A DNA stretch of 64,000 bases from Gallionella sp. (GTDB lineage: Bacteria > Pseudomonadota > Gammaproteobacteria > Burkholderiales > Gallionellaceae). Below the pieces are notes generated by a model. The model made no database searches and had not been told where the DNA came from. It saw only the letters and a program-made list of their open reading frames with translations. The DNA is taken from assembly GCA_030645955.1 (NCBI GenBank), contig JAUSMR010000022.1, forward strand, positions 48,623 through 112,622, in the 5' to 3' direction. Each line of letters starts with the position of its first letter. Position 1 is the first letter of the stretch. The translations under genes and the position numbers were made by a program. Of this stretch, positions 44,861-55,501 are shown one piece after another.

Positions 44861-45089
44861 GGCGGGTCACACCCGCCGCCACATGAGACAAACCGGAATA
44901 ACATGCACAGCCATCGCCGTGCTCATATTGCAGGTGTAGCTTGGTAATATTGAAATGGCGGGTGTGACCCGCCCTACACGCTGCAGTCTCGTAGGTCGGG
45001 TTAGGCGCGTTTTTTGCGCCGTAACCCGACGTTGAGCACATATCTGTCGGGCTACGTCCGTCGGTGGTGAGCCTGTCGAACCATGAAAC
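44857..45089. repeat. Cluster of palindromic repeats after the helicase gene
   Basis: GTAGGGCGGGTCACACCCGCC at 44857, GGCGGGTGTGACCCGCCCTA at about 44959, GTAGGTCGGGTTAGGCGCG with CGCCGTAACCCGAC at 44991-45030, and the 40-base repeat (copy B) at 45050-45089. The first one overlaps the helicase stop codon. No gene is visible in the 270-base gap. Confidence 0.75.
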
Positions 45090-45130
45090 CGCTCTCGTCC
45101 CCGGATGGGGGAACCCGACCTACGAGTTTC

Positions 45131-46507
45131 TCAGCGCCCCGATACCACGCAGCGGTTACGCCCGGCTTCTTTCGCTTCGTAGAGCGCGCCATCGGCATCT
45201 TTCATCATCGTTTCATAATCAGGGTGGCCGTTGTATGTGGCAACTCCGATGCTGACTGTGATATTGGTTGTTTTTTTATCGCCAACGCGCATCTGCTCCG
45301 CTGCAAATTTCTCGCGTATGGTTTCCGCCACGCGCAAAGCACGATCCTTGTCGACTTCAACCAGCACGATCAGTATTTCCTCGCCGCCGTAGCGAAACAC
45401 AAAATCCCCGGCGCGCACGCTGCAGGTGACCAGATCGGCAGCTTGCTGAAGCACCAAATCCCCTCCGGCATGTCCGTGGGTATCGTTGATTTTTTTGAAG
45501 TGATCCAGATCGAGCAACAGGAGTGAGAATGGCACACCGCTGCGCCGCGCCAAGGCCATTTCCCGAGTCAACACGGCAGGCAGGAAGCGGCGGTTCAGCA
45601 AGTGCGTCAGCGAATCGCGCCCGCTTTCCACTTCAATAAAACGATCGAATAAACCCCCCAGCAAAAACTTGATCTCGGCGATCCCGGATTCGATTTCTTT
45701 CATCAGCAAACTTGCGTCACCAGAGCTCCGGCGTGTCACGACCAGTTTTGGAAATAGCGATTTTTCCACTTGCTCGATGCGCTGGCGTATCTGCTCCAGC
45801 TCCGGCGCCGATTCAAAAATAATCGCAGCCTTATGATACAGCCACATACCAAATTCTGAATTGCCAATGCCCGGCAGATCCGCCTCACCACCACCATTGA
45901 GCAGCTTGAACAGTATCTGCTGCGCCCATTCCAGCAGGGCTGCGCGCTGCCGCTCGCGCTCGGCCAGCATATTCTGCCCCAAGGCAAACATACGGTACGC
46001 CTCATCCGCACGCGTATGCCTTTCCATATCAATGACGAAATAATCCGTTATGGCATCCAGCGCCAACTCCATCGTTTCCGCGACAAAATTGACCGCTTTT
46101 ACCAGCTCATCACGTTCCAGGGGAGATGCCACCAGGTAATCGTGAATCGCATGTTTCAGCATGCGCGCACCGTGCATCACCAGCGCAATCGGGACTTGGA
46201 TGCGTGCATGCACTTCGCCGATTCGGCATTGATGCTTGTATATCTCCTGCAGGTCTTTCGGCTCGGGGGAAAACAACTCGAGCAGCCAGCGCTGCATGGA
46301 GGCATGCAGGCGTTGATTTACAAGATCATTATCGAGAAACAACCTGGCTTCGTCATCGGTCAGCATGTTTTTATAAAACATATCGACCAAATCAGCGAGA
46401 TGTTGCTGAATCAGCGCGCCGACCGTCTGCTTCACAGAAAGAGTTGTTTCTTCAGAGAGCCTCTGCCATTCGGCGACGAACTCGTCGCTTTTCTTCGACT
46501 TGGACAT
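45131..46507 (-). CDS. dosC: Globin-coupled diguanylate cyclase (DosC type)
   Basis: 458 residues, the length of E. coli DosC (460). An N-terminal globin-sensor domain (about 10-160) has the proximal histidine in CRIGEVHARIQVP (H100). A helical middle region (160-290) leads to a GGDEF domain with DSLTHLLNRRFLPAVL, FKKINDTHGHAGGDLVL and the active site RYGGEEILIV. RAGD five residues before it is an intact inhibitory I-site. Haem-bound oxygen is expected to switch c-di-GMP synthesis. No paired phosphodiesterase is adjacent; a PilZ-like protein is encoded at 5539. Confidence 0.9.
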   Translation of the reverse strand: MSKSKKSDEFVAEWQRLSEETTLSVKQTVGALIQQHLADLVDMFYKNMLTDDEARLFLDNDLVNQRLHASMQRWLLELFSPEPKDLQEIYKHQCRIGEVHARIQVPIALVMHGARMLKHAIHDYLVASPLERDELVKAVNFVAETMELALDAITDYFVIDMERHTRADEAYRMFALGQNMLAERERQRAALLEWAQQILFKLLNGGGEADLPGIGNSEFGMWLYHKAAIIFESAPELEQIRQRIEQVEKSLFPKLVVTRRSSGDASLLMKEIESGIAEIKFLLGGLFDRFIEVESGRDSLTHLLNRRFLPAVLTREMALARRSGVPFSLLLLDLDHFKKINDTHGHAGGDLVLQQAADLVTCSVRAGDFVFRYGGEEILIVLVEVDKDRALRVAETIREKFAAEQMRVGDKKTTNITVSIGVATYNGHPDYETMMKDADGALYEAKEAGRNRCVVSGR

Positions 46508-46633
46508 GATTAACTACCGGATAACTATAAAAGTCTTGATTATACCGACTAAGCTACACACATCGCCGGCAAGCGCTGACATGCCGCTATAAAAATCTGC
46601 AGCGATGATTGGAACGCGGTCTTCAACAGCCCG

Positions 46634-47842
46634 TCATCGCCAGTGCCGCATCGAATAGCCGCCGATCAGCGGTCGCTGCATCGCGGCTCTGAAGATTTGC
46701 CGGCCCCACTTGAATTCCTTGTACAACACGACGAAGCGCCACATGTCGCGCAACACCCTGGCGCGGTCGCGCCAGCCCAGCGCCATCAGCGCGGCGGGAA
46801 AATCGGCTTCGTGCGGCCGGTCGAAAGCGATCTTGAACGGGTTCCACTGGTCGGTCGTGCGGCGTACTTCCGAGGCGATCATCCTGCGGTACATCTCCTG
46901 CATCGGGCGGTTGCGCAGCCTGGCTTCCACGATAGCCTCGCCGCAAATTGCGCCGGAATGCAGCGCGCAGCTCATGCCCTCGCCTATCATGTTGAGAAAG
47001 CCGCCTGCCTGTCCGGTGATCAGCACATTGCCTGTGCCGAACACGTAACGGTTGATCAGCGACGGGCCGAAATTTTCCGCGCAACCTTCGTCATCAAGCG
47101 GGTCACCCAGGCGCACGCCATGTTTGTCGGAAAGATAATTCACCACGTTTGCATGCTTCTTCGCGAAATTGTCGCCGCTCTTGAAGCCCACACCGACGAT
47201 CTGCCGCCCGTCGCGGGCGTGGCTCCAAGTGTAGTGCCCGAGGCCGGGGTGAAACCAGAAATGAAAATATTGATCATCCAGCGGGCACTCGATGATTTCA
47301 TGGAATTTCTGTCCTACAAAAAACCACGGGATGGATTGCGGATAATCCGGATAGATCGCACGGGTCACCAGCGAACTGGGGCCGTCCGCGCCGATGACCT
47401 GGCGCGCGCGGTACTCGACCGGCTCGCCCATTTTTCTTGCCTTGACGATCACATGATCGCCATGATCCTGCAGCCCGACGAACGAAGTCTGGTCGTGGAT
47501 TTCCGCCCCGCTGCGCTTGATCGCCCAGTGATCGGCCTCTTTGCGGTGCAGGTGCGGGGTCGTGCCGCCGAAGAAATCCATCGGCAACGACACCATGCTG
47601 GGAAAGTGGAAAGTGACGCCACGGCACGAGGTCGGATCATGCAGTATTTCCCTAGGCAAGGGACCGAAGTTTTCCAGCAGGAAACGGTGCCCGCGCGGCG
47701 ACAGGATGCCGCTGCAAATCTTGTGGCGCGGCAGCTTCTGCCGCTCCAGCACGACGGTCTCCAGACCGGCATCCACCAGGCGCTTGGCGGCGGCGGCGGC
47801 TGACAGTCCGGCGCCGACGATAATGACATCAACTGTACGCAT
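46634..47842 (-). CDS. FAD-dependent oxidoreductase, geranylgeranyl reductase family
   Basis: 402 residues. N-terminal FAD motif VIIVGAGLSAAAAAKRL, then LPRHKICSGILSPRG (the PxxKxCGGG-like box), VIGADGPSSLVTR and NVLITGQAGGFLNMIGEGM. The usual GDAAG aspartate is replaced by glutamine (GQAGG). Members reduce prenyl chains of lipids or act as monooxygenases. The following genes encode an iron-sulfur protein and a flavin oxidase on the same strand, so a shared redox pathway is likely, though a repeat-filled 230-base gap separates it from them. Confidence 0.82.
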   Translation of the reverse strand: MRTVDVIIVGAGLSAAAAAKRLVDAGLETVVLERQKLPRHKICSGILSPRGHRFLLENFGPLPREILHDPTSCRGVTFHFPSMVSLPMDFFGGTTPHLHRKEADHWAIKRSGAEIHDQTSFVGLQDHGDHVIVKARKMGEPVEYRARQVIGADGPSSLVTRAIYPDYPQSIPWFFVGQKFHEIIECPLDDQYFHFWFHPGLGHYTWSHARDGRQIVGVGFKSGDNFAKKHANVVNYLSDKHGVRLGDPLDDEGCAENFGPSLINRYVFGTGNVLITGQAGGFLNMIGEGMSCALHSGAICGEAIVEARLRNRPMQEMYRRMIASEVRRTTDQWNPFKIAFDRPHEADFPAALMALGWRDRARVLRDMWRFVVLYKEFKWGRQIFRAAMQRPLIGGYSMRHWR

Positions 47843-47928
47843 CAGAACAAAATTCCTTCAATAAATTGCCTAAGCCGAGTGAGCAGGAACCAAAATGGGG
47901 AGCTGAATTCTCGCAGGTTGGTCAAAGC

Positions 47929-48067
47929 GCAGGGCGGGTTAACCAGCGGCTTATGTCACCGTTTTTTGGTGACTTAGCCGAATGGCTATGCAGAGCTAAC
48001 CCTCCATTTCAAAATCATTCACCGATTTCACATCATCTCGTGTAACGGCGGGTGTGACCCGCCCTAC
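47929..48067. repeat. Composite GTAGGGCGGGT repeat, second copy
   Basis: Outer arms GCAGGGCGGGTTAACCAGCG and GGCGGGTGTGACCCGCCCTA. The core TTAGCCGAATGGCTATGCAGAG and the AACCAGCGGCTT stretch match the composite at 5383-5543. It sits between two genes of the redox cluster. Confidence 0.75.
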
Positions 48068-48072
48068 GCTTG

Positions 48073-49071
48073 CTAAACACGAACGCCATCATCCGCCAAA
48101 TCCGCCAGATGCACCACCGGAAAGCCACCGGCTTTCTCAAGAGCAGCGCGCTCCTCCAGACTCTCTACCACGATACGGTTAATGTTGCGGCCGTGCAGAA
48201 CCCAGCGCGTCTGCCCCTCGTCATTCGGCATCGTCAGCCCCAGCCGCTGCGGCAGATTGCGCGCGGTAACGGGAATGGCGATGCGTTGCAGGTCGAGGTT
48301 GAAAGCGCAGCCATGGGCAGCGCGCAAGCGGTCATAGTGTTTGACCAGGCGCTGGTAGTCCGAGTGATACGCGCGCGGCTCGATCACATACAGGTCGGTA
48401 GCGCGCAAGCCACGGCGCACATCGGCATGCCCGCTGAGCGCTTCACCCAGACTGATGATGTTTGCATTCGGCAGCCATTGCTTCAGGTGGCGCAATAACA
48501 AACCATCGGCGACGATAATCTTTTTCAGCCGGCGCAGCGGTTTGAGGAACCGTTCCAGATGTTGCTCCGGAATGGCTACGCCGGCTTCCAGCGCCAGTGA
48601 AATGTCAGAGCCGCTGTTGTCACTGATGGATATCGTGCCGTTGTTCCCCAATAAGCGGGCAATCCGCGCCAGAGTATCAGGATGTGCGTGCAGTGCCTGA
48701 TCGGGCAGCAGCATCGATGAGGATAGCGGTGATCTAATCGGGCGTGCTGCCCTATTGTTCATACTGGCTTGCAGGCTGTGCAGCCAAGCCGGCGCAGCCT
48801 GTTGGCGGCGCAGATCAAGAATCATTCCGGTGATGTCTATATTTTCCGGGCACACCGGCTCACAGGCCATGCACAGGGTGCAATTCTCGACCGAAGCGGC
48901 GGCATCGGCGGCGCTGACCCCATGCTGCATCGCCTTGGCATGCCCATGCGGAGTCAGGCTGACGTCCCGGCTCTGCCGCCACACCGGGCACACCAGCAGG
49001 CACAGGCTGCAACCGCTACAGTCGCTGTAGTTCTTGCGCGCGGCAGGTGTTTTTTTGATTCGGCCCAACAT
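48073..49071 (-). CDS. Iron-sulfur protein with two [4Fe-4S] motifs
   Basis: 332 residues. CSGCSLCLLVCP and CTLCMACEPVCP (about 18-75) bind two [4Fe-4S] clusters. The remaining 250 residues have almost no cysteines and lack the CCG repeats of GlpC/GlcF. They contain a Rossmann-like stretch (KKIIVADGLLLRHLKQWLP) and a second one near VYVIEPRAYHSDY-type sequence. Its start overlaps the stop of the flavin oxidase gene by one base, so the two are co-translated. It probably passes electrons from the oxidase to a quinone or cytochrome. Confidence 0.8.
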   Translation of the reverse strand: MLGRIKKTPAARKNYSDCSGCSLCLLVCPVWRQSRDVSLTPHGHAKAMQHGVSAADAAASVENCTLCMACEPVCPENIDITGMILDLRRQQAAPAWLHSLQASMNNRAARPIRSPLSSSMLLPDQALHAHPDTLARIARLLGNNGTISISDNSGSDISLALEAGVAIPEQHLERFLKPLRRLKKIIVADGLLLRHLKQWLPNANIISLGEALSGHADVRRGLRATDLYVIEPRAYHSDYQRLVKHYDRLRAAHGCAFNLDLQRIAIPVTARNLPQRLGLTMPNDEGQTRWVLHGRNINRIVVESLEERAALEKAGGFPVVHLADLADDGVRV

Positions 49072-50654
49072 CAGAAAATCACATCCCTGTTCAGGATCAT
49101 CGCCGGATCGGCTTCACGTTTCATCGCCAGATGACGATCCACCAGTGCATCGCCGAACACGCGCCGGATATAGCCCTTCATCATGCCGCCGAAGCGATAA
49201 TAACTGCCTCCCAGGTCGACACCGATGTCGTAAATTGCGTTCTTGAACGATTGCAAATGATCCCGGCTGTACACATGGCCGTCTATCATCGGCTCGAACT
49301 CGCAGCCATAGGCCCAGCCTTCGGCATCGGCCGGGATGCAGGACATTTCGTAATGCGGCTTGTGCTCCGGGCGCAGCTTGATGCCGACGCAGTACAGCGT
49401 GTAATGCGGAAAATATTTGCGGCAAACCGCGTTACCACGCTCCACCGCCTCGACGAATTTTTCCGCCGAAGTCGCGAGATCGGGAATCACCATCTGCTTG
49501 CTGCCCCAGAATTTCCATACCGCGCGCGAAAATACCACAGTGCGCTCAAACATCAGGCCATCGCGCATATATTCGGAACGACGAAACTCGGGGAACATCT
49601 CGCGCTTGCGCCGGAACAGAAACCACGCCTCGGGTAGCTTCCAGGGGCGCAGGGCATAGCGCCGCAGCATGCACAGCGCAAAGCCAAATTCGCCGTGACC
49701 GCGCAGGCGCCGTTGCCAGTTCGTCCGGAACGCTGCTTCACGTTCATCCGAATCAAATGCCACCAGCAGATTCACCGCACAATCCATGATGGTCAGGATT
49801 CCCGAATAGTCGCTGGCATCGTTCCGGTTCAGCAACTGCATATCCTCGACCGCAGTGCGCAGCGAGTCGTAATAAAAATAATGCATGCGCAGCGGCGTGT
49901 AGCGGCGTATCTTGAGCGTGGCTTCGGTGATCACGCCGAACTGCCCGTACCCGAGTATCACCCGCTGAAACAAATCGGCATTCTGCGTATCCGAACATTC
50001 GACGATGTCACCGCGCGGGGTGACCACCTGCAACGCCAGTGCCTGGTCTGCACTACAACCGAGATGCGGCGAATTGACATCAATGCCGCCGACGCCCAGC
50101 GTGCCGCCGACCGAAGAAGTTAAATTAAGCGGTGCGGAAAGATAATCCATGCCCTGCCGGCGCAGCTCCTCGGCCAGGCTGTGCCAGAAAATTCCGCCCT
50201 CGGTGCGCACCGTCAACGCATCGGTATCGATGTGCAACACCCGGCTCATGCCGGTCATGTCCAGCAGCACGCCGCCGAATGCGACCGACTCGCCCTCGGT
50301 GGTCAGCCCGCCGCCGCGCACGGTGACCGGCACGCGGTGTTGTTGCGCGGCTTTGAGCAAGGCAGAAATCTGTGCGGCACTGCGTGCGATCACTACGCCA
50401 TGAGGCAGGCCGTAGGCCGTGCCGCCGGCATCGGTGGCAAAAGCGCCGCGCGCGGCAATGTTTTCGCGCAGTTCGATGCCGCAGCCGCGCTGCGCGGCGG
50501 CAAACTCCTGCCAGTTCTGTCCGTTCCAGCGGGCAGGATTGGTTTGCTGGCGCTTGATGCCCACCAGGGCATCGGGGCCGACATGGCAGAAATCTTCATA
50601 AGCACTCGGGGTGGCGGGTTCGACTGACGCCCGTTGGGATGTTTCAGAAATCAT
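49071..50654 (-). CDS. FAD-linked oxidase (PCMH-type, cytokinin-dehydrogenase-like)
   Basis: 527 residues. The FAD domain contains VVIARSAAQISALLKAAQQH, VPVTVRGGGLTTEGES, SVGGTLGVGGIDVNSPHLG and GQFGVITEATLKIR. The position that is often a flavin-linking histidine (GGGHS) is leucine here, so FAD is probably held non-covalently. The C-terminal half is a substrate domain without obvious homology to me. The start at 50654 (MISETSQ) is preferred to a TTG at 50684. Coupled to the iron-sulfur gene, resembling a GlcD/GlcF-type dehydrogenase pair; the substrate is unknown. Confidence 0.82.
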   Translation of the reverse strand: MISETSQRASVEPATPSAYEDFCHVGPDALVGIKRQQTNPARWNGQNWQEFAAAQRGCGIELRENIAARGAFATDAGGTAYGLPHGVVIARSAAQISALLKAAQQHRVPVTVRGGGLTTEGESVAFGGVLLDMTGMSRVLHIDTDALTVRTEGGIFWHSLAEELRRQGMDYLSAPLNLTSSVGGTLGVGGIDVNSPHLGCSADQALALQVVTPRGDIVECSDTQNADLFQRVILGYGQFGVITEATLKIRRYTPLRMHYFYYDSLRTAVEDMQLLNRNDASDYSGILTIMDCAVNLLVAFDSDEREAAFRTNWQRRLRGHGEFGFALCMLRRYALRPWKLPEAWFLFRRKREMFPEFRRSEYMRDGLMFERTVVFSRAVWKFWGSKQMVIPDLATSAEKFVEAVERGNAVCRKYFPHYTLYCVGIKLRPEHKPHYEMSCIPADAEGWAYGCEFEPMIDGHVYSRDHLQSFKNAIYDIGVDLGGSYYRFGGMMKGYIRRVFGDALVDRHLAMKREADPAMILNRDVIF

Positions 50655-50794
50655 GTTGTGCAGAATATTAAAGGGGCGGGTCAAATTTCAATGTGCGAAA
50701 ACCAATGGCAGACCGGCGTGTCCGGTGGATGGCTGATTCAGCGATTCTCCAAGGTGGACAGAACCGGTCTGGCAACCAACAGTCCATCTTGGTA

Positions 50795-50992
50795 TTACCG
50801 CTTCTTGGCAACGTTGCTCTGCAAACCCGCTTGTTCGCTCTTCTGCTTCCACTCCGTGTAACATTCGAGCCCGCAAAAATACGCCACATAGTCAACTGCC
50901 TCGGCGCTTTTCGCTTCGGATAGCGGAACCTCTTTGTGACAGATAGGGCAGGATATTTTTTTATCTTTAAATGGATCGGATTCATTTGCCAT
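50795..50992 (-). CDS. Small zinc-binding protein, DUF3330-like
   Basis: 65 residues. CPICHKEVPLSEAKSAEAVD and YFCGLECYTEWKQ hold four cysteines that could bind zinc, as in DUF3330 proteins. AAAGGAG lies 7 bases before the ATG at 50992, which decides the start against an upstream in-frame one at 51019. Function unknown. It follows nnrS on the same strand after about 107 bases. Confidence 0.72.
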   Translation of the reverse strand: MANESDPFKDKKISCPICHKEVPLSEAKSAEAVDYVAYFCGLECYTEWKQKSEQAGLQSNVAKKR

Positions 50993-51099
50993 GATGATGC
51001 TCCTTTGGATGATTGTCACATGTCCAGATTATCGATGTTTCATTGCCAAGGCAAGCTGCGGTTTGGCATCCGCTATCACTGCTGTGCCATGAACCGGCT

Positions 51100-52260
51100 T
51101 CAATGCTCTTTGCCATCGACACGCGCCTGCAGAACAATCGGAATATACCGCCACCCGACTATCGCAAAACAGACGAACCAGCATGCCGCCGCGAGAGATA
51201 TCCAGTGCGTGTAGGCAGATGGATAAAACTGCGGTGCGATCACACGGAAAACAAAAGCCAGGATCATGATGCGTAATGTCCATATGTCGAGTTTGTCAAA
51301 CACGACTTTTCTGCCGGTGTGCCCCTTTGAGATTCTGATTATCATCGAAGGAATGACCATGCCCATCACGCCGAAGGTGAAAACATGGACCGACAGGCTG
51401 CCACCCCATTCCGGCAAAACATTGTGTTTGAGAAACTCGATCAGCAGTTGCGCGACGATGGCGATGTAGCCAAGATATACGATGCCGATGTCGAGCCGCT
51501 GCATGGCCAGTTTGGGCTTCCAGAAAAAGAACCTGCCGGTCAGCAGCAACGCGAGCAGCAATGATAGCAAGGCCGCTAGCAGGGGCGGCAGCAGGCTCTC
51601 GATGACCAGTGCCAGGCCGAGCAACTTGATCGCCTTGTCCAGCAGCGGATTGCGCAGGATAGTGACTTGAAACACGCTCTTCATGAACTGGGAGAGCGTT
51701 CGTTCCAGCATCACCAGAAATGCCATGCGAAACAGTCCGATCGCCATGCTCGAGCCGGTCTGAAAGTAATCGGCGCTCAGCATCAAATTCTTGGAAACAA
51801 GAAAAAGTGGCAGGATGATGAGAAAAAAATAGTTGTCGCGGTAGCTGTCATTCTTGCGATGGCGGATGAGTGTCCACAGCAGCATCGCCACAATCGAGGC
51901 GAGAAACAGGTTGTTTGAAATCCTGAACAGCATGGGCGGCCAGGCGCCTCCAAACCACATGCCCGCACGCTCGAACAGCCATGCGGCGGTGAGATACATC
52001 AGTGCATTGCCGTGAAAACCGCGAATCTGGGTCCAGTTCTTGGTCGAGGTCAGCAGGAATCCGCCGAGGACAGCCCAGCCGAAGCCGAAGAACATCTCAT
52101 GTGCGTGCCACTGGACAATGGTGAATGCGCTCGGCGGCATCGAAATGGCTTGCGTAAAAATCAACGCCCACAAAACCGGCAGGCTCATCCCGGATAGACA
52201 TGCCAGGGCGAAGAACGGCCGGAAGCCGACCAGCCAGAGCGGATGTGCTGAAAATTTCAT
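51100..52260 (-). CDS. nnrS: NnrS family membrane protein
   Basis: 386 residues with about 12 membrane helices. HPLWLVGFRPFFALACLSG, VQWHAHEMFFGFGWAVLGGF and SVHVFTFGVMGMVIPSMIIR contain the conserved histidines of NnrS. NnrS is a haem- and copper-containing inner-membrane protein that protects against nitric oxide stress in other proteobacteria. No NO reductase genes are near. Confidence 0.92.
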   Translation of the reverse strand: MKFSAHPLWLVGFRPFFALACLSGMSLPVLWALIFTQAISMPPSAFTIVQWHAHEMFFGFGWAVLGGFLLTSTKNWTQIRGFHGNALMYLTAAWLFERAGMWFGGAWPPMLFRISNNLFLASIVAMLLWTLIRHRKNDSYRDNYFFLIILPLFLVSKNLMLSADYFQTGSSMAIGLFRMAFLVMLERTLSQFMKSVFQVTILRNPLLDKAIKLLGLALVIESLLPPLLAALLSLLLALLLTGRFFFWKPKLAMQRLDIGIVYLGYIAIVAQLLIEFLKHNVLPEWGGSLSVHVFTFGVMGMVIPSMIIRISKGHTGRKVVFDKLDIWTLRIMILAFVFRVIAPQFYPSAYTHWISLAAACWFVCFAIVGWRYIPIVLQARVDGKEH

Positions 52261-52303
52261 TGCTAACCTCTACGATAGAAATTGTTTGGTCTGCATCCCT
52301 GAA

Positions 52304-53626
<1,323 letters not shown>

Positions 53627-53658
53627 GCTTTATATTCAATCCATTGCTCCCTCGATCA

Positions 53659-54438
53659 TCATTCCGCCATCAGCACCATCAGCAGCCCGACTGTTCCCAC
53701 ACCCAAAACAATCAGCCCAACCTGCTGCGCGGTATCGCGCAACTGTGCACGCTTGTGCAGGCCGGGTATCAGGTCGGCCACGGAAACATAAATCATGCTC
53801 GCCGCCGCCAGCGCCAGCAGTGATGGTATCCACGATTGCATGGTCTGCAAGATGAAGTAACCCAGCACACCGCCCGCCACCGAGGCAAAACTGGAAACCA
53901 GGTTGAACTGAAAAGCCCTGGCTTTGCTATAGCCGGAATTCAACAGGATGGCGAAATCGCCGACTTCTTGCGGAATCTCGTGCGCGATAATGGCCAGCGC
54001 GGTGACGATACCGAGATGCATATCGGTAAGGAAGGCCGCCGCGATGATGATGCCATCCACAAAATTGTGAAAGGTATCGCCCAGCATGATCATCATGCCA
54101 CTGCGCCCATGATCGTGACCATGCTCGGCATTCAACAGTTCATGCGCCTCGCAATGCTCATGGTGGCAGTGGCGCCACAGCACCAGCTTTTCCAGAATAA
54201 AAAACAGCAGGATGCCAAACAGCACCGTGCCGCTCAGTGCGGCCACATTGGACGTGAGCTTGATCGCCTCGGGCAGGATGTCGAGAAACACTGCGCCGAG
54301 CAGCGCACCGATGGCATAGCTCACCATTGCGCCGAGGTAGCGATGCGCTTGGGAGTTGAGTGCAAATGCTGCGGCACACACCACGCTCAATGCACCGCCA
54401 GCAATACTGGCCGCGACGATCCACAGTAGAACGGTCAT
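53659..54438 (-). CDS. ZIP family metal transporter
   Basis: 259 residues with about eight membrane helices. The histidine-rich loop HCHHEHCEAHELLNAEHGHD (after TM3) and the helix IMLGDTFHNFVDGIIIAAAF with ALAIIAHEIPQEVGDFAILL are the metal-binding core of ZIP proteins. It probably imports zinc or iron(II). RimO follows 32 bases downstream. Confidence 0.92.
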   Translation of the reverse strand: MTVLLWIVAASIAGGALSVVCAAAFALNSQAHRYLGAMVSYAIGALLGAVFLDILPEAIKLTSNVAALSGTVLFGILLFFILEKLVLWRHCHHEHCEAHELLNAEHGHDHGRSGMMIMLGDTFHNFVDGIIIAAAFLTDMHLGIVTALAIIAHEIPQEVGDFAILLNSGYSKARAFQFNLVSSFASVAGGVLGYFILQTMQSWIPSLLALAAASMIYVSVADLIPGLHKRAQLRDTAQQVGLIVLGVGTVGLLMVLMAE

Positions 54439-54496
54439 GGGAATTTATTCAGAAAAACCAAGGGCGCGGATTATACCAAAGGCAGGGGTCGCACAT

Positions 54497-55471
54497 TCAG
54501 CCTTCCCGCTTCCTTTCCTCCGCGGCCCGCCGCGACAGGATCAGGCTGAGCAGCATGGACACCAGCAGGATGCCGGCGATGATGCCGAGCGACAGCTGGA
54601 TCGGCGGGTGGAACCAGTAGGCCGCCAGCATCTTGCCGCCGACGAACATCAGCACCACGGCCAGGCCATAGCGCAGCAGGCGGAAGCGACCGGCCATCTC
54701 GGCCAGCAGGAAATACAGCGCGCGCAGGCCCATGATCGCGAAGATGTTTGAGGTGAACACGATGAAGGGGTCGGTGGTGACCGCAAAGATGGCCGGAATA
54801 CTATCCACCGCGAACACCAGATCGGTCGCCTCGATCAGCACCAGTACCAGGAACAGCGGGGTCACATGGCGCAGGCCTTCCTGGACCACGAAGAAGTTAT
54901 CGCCGCGATAATCGGCAGTAATGCGCAGATGCCGGCGCAGCCAGCGCAGGATGGGGTTCTTCGCCAAATCGGGTTCATGCGTTGCGAAGAGCAGCATCTT
55001 GACCCCGGTCACCAGCAGGAACGCGCCGAACAGGTAGAGCACCCAGGCGAATTCTGCAACCAGCCACACGCCGAGCAGGATCATCACCGCCCGCATCACC
55101 ATTGCGCCAAGCACGCCATACAGCAGCACCCGCCGCTGCAGTTCGGCGGGGACGGTGAAGTAGTTGAAAATCATCAGAAAAATAAAGATGTTGTCGACCG
55201 ACAGCGACTTCTCGATCAGGTAGCCGGACAGGAACTCGAGCGCTATCTCGTTGGCGACGGTACGGCCGGCGCTGCCGTCCAGATACCACCACAGGCCGGC
55301 GTCGAACAGTAGCGCCGAAACCAGCCAAGCAACGGACCAGCCGAGCGCCTGGCGCACCGTGACGCGGTGCGCGGTGCGCCCGCCCAGCACGAACATGTCC
55401 ACGGCCAGCAGCGCCAGCACGAAGGCGAGAAATCCCACCCACATCCACCACAGCCCCACGCTCTGCATCAC
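54497..55471 (-). CDS. TerC family membrane protein (Alx-like)
   Basis: 324 residues with about nine membrane helices. WLVSALLFDAGLWW, LEFLSGYLIEKSLSVDNIFI, ATDLVFAVDSIPAIFAVTTD and FTSNIFAIMGLRALYFLLAE are TerC/Alx signatures with the conserved aspartates. Members are linked to manganese export and tellurite resistance. A manganese (yybP-ykoY) riboswitch, often found before such genes, would not fit in the 30 bases upstream and I see none. Confidence 0.92.
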   Translation of the reverse strand: MMQSVGLWWMWVGFLAFVLALLAVDMFVLGGRTAHRVTVRQALGWSVAWLVSALLFDAGLWWYLDGSAGRTVANEIALEFLSGYLIEKSLSVDNIFIFLMIFNYFTVPAELQRRVLLYGVLGAMVMRAVMILLGVWLVAEFAWVLYLFGAFLLVTGVKMLLFATHEPDLAKNPILRWLRRHLRITADYRGDNFFVVQEGLRHVTPLFLVLVLIEATDLVFAVDSIPAIFAVTTDPFIVFTSNIFAIMGLRALYFLLAEMAGRFRLLRYGLAVVLMFVGGKMLAAYWFHPPIQLSLGIIAGILLVSMLLSLILSRRAAEERKREG

Positions 55472-55501
55472 CCGTGGCCCTCCCGATGGTTTAGTTGCGG
55501 C

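Noticed and set aside
46643..47803. 386-codon plus-strand frame opposite the GGR-family gene
   Set aside because: Antisense shadow; the minus-strand frame has clear FAD motifs.
55472..55501. Manganese riboswitch (yybP-ykoY) before terC
   Set aside because: Only 30 bases separate terC from the gene upstream and no such structure is visible.
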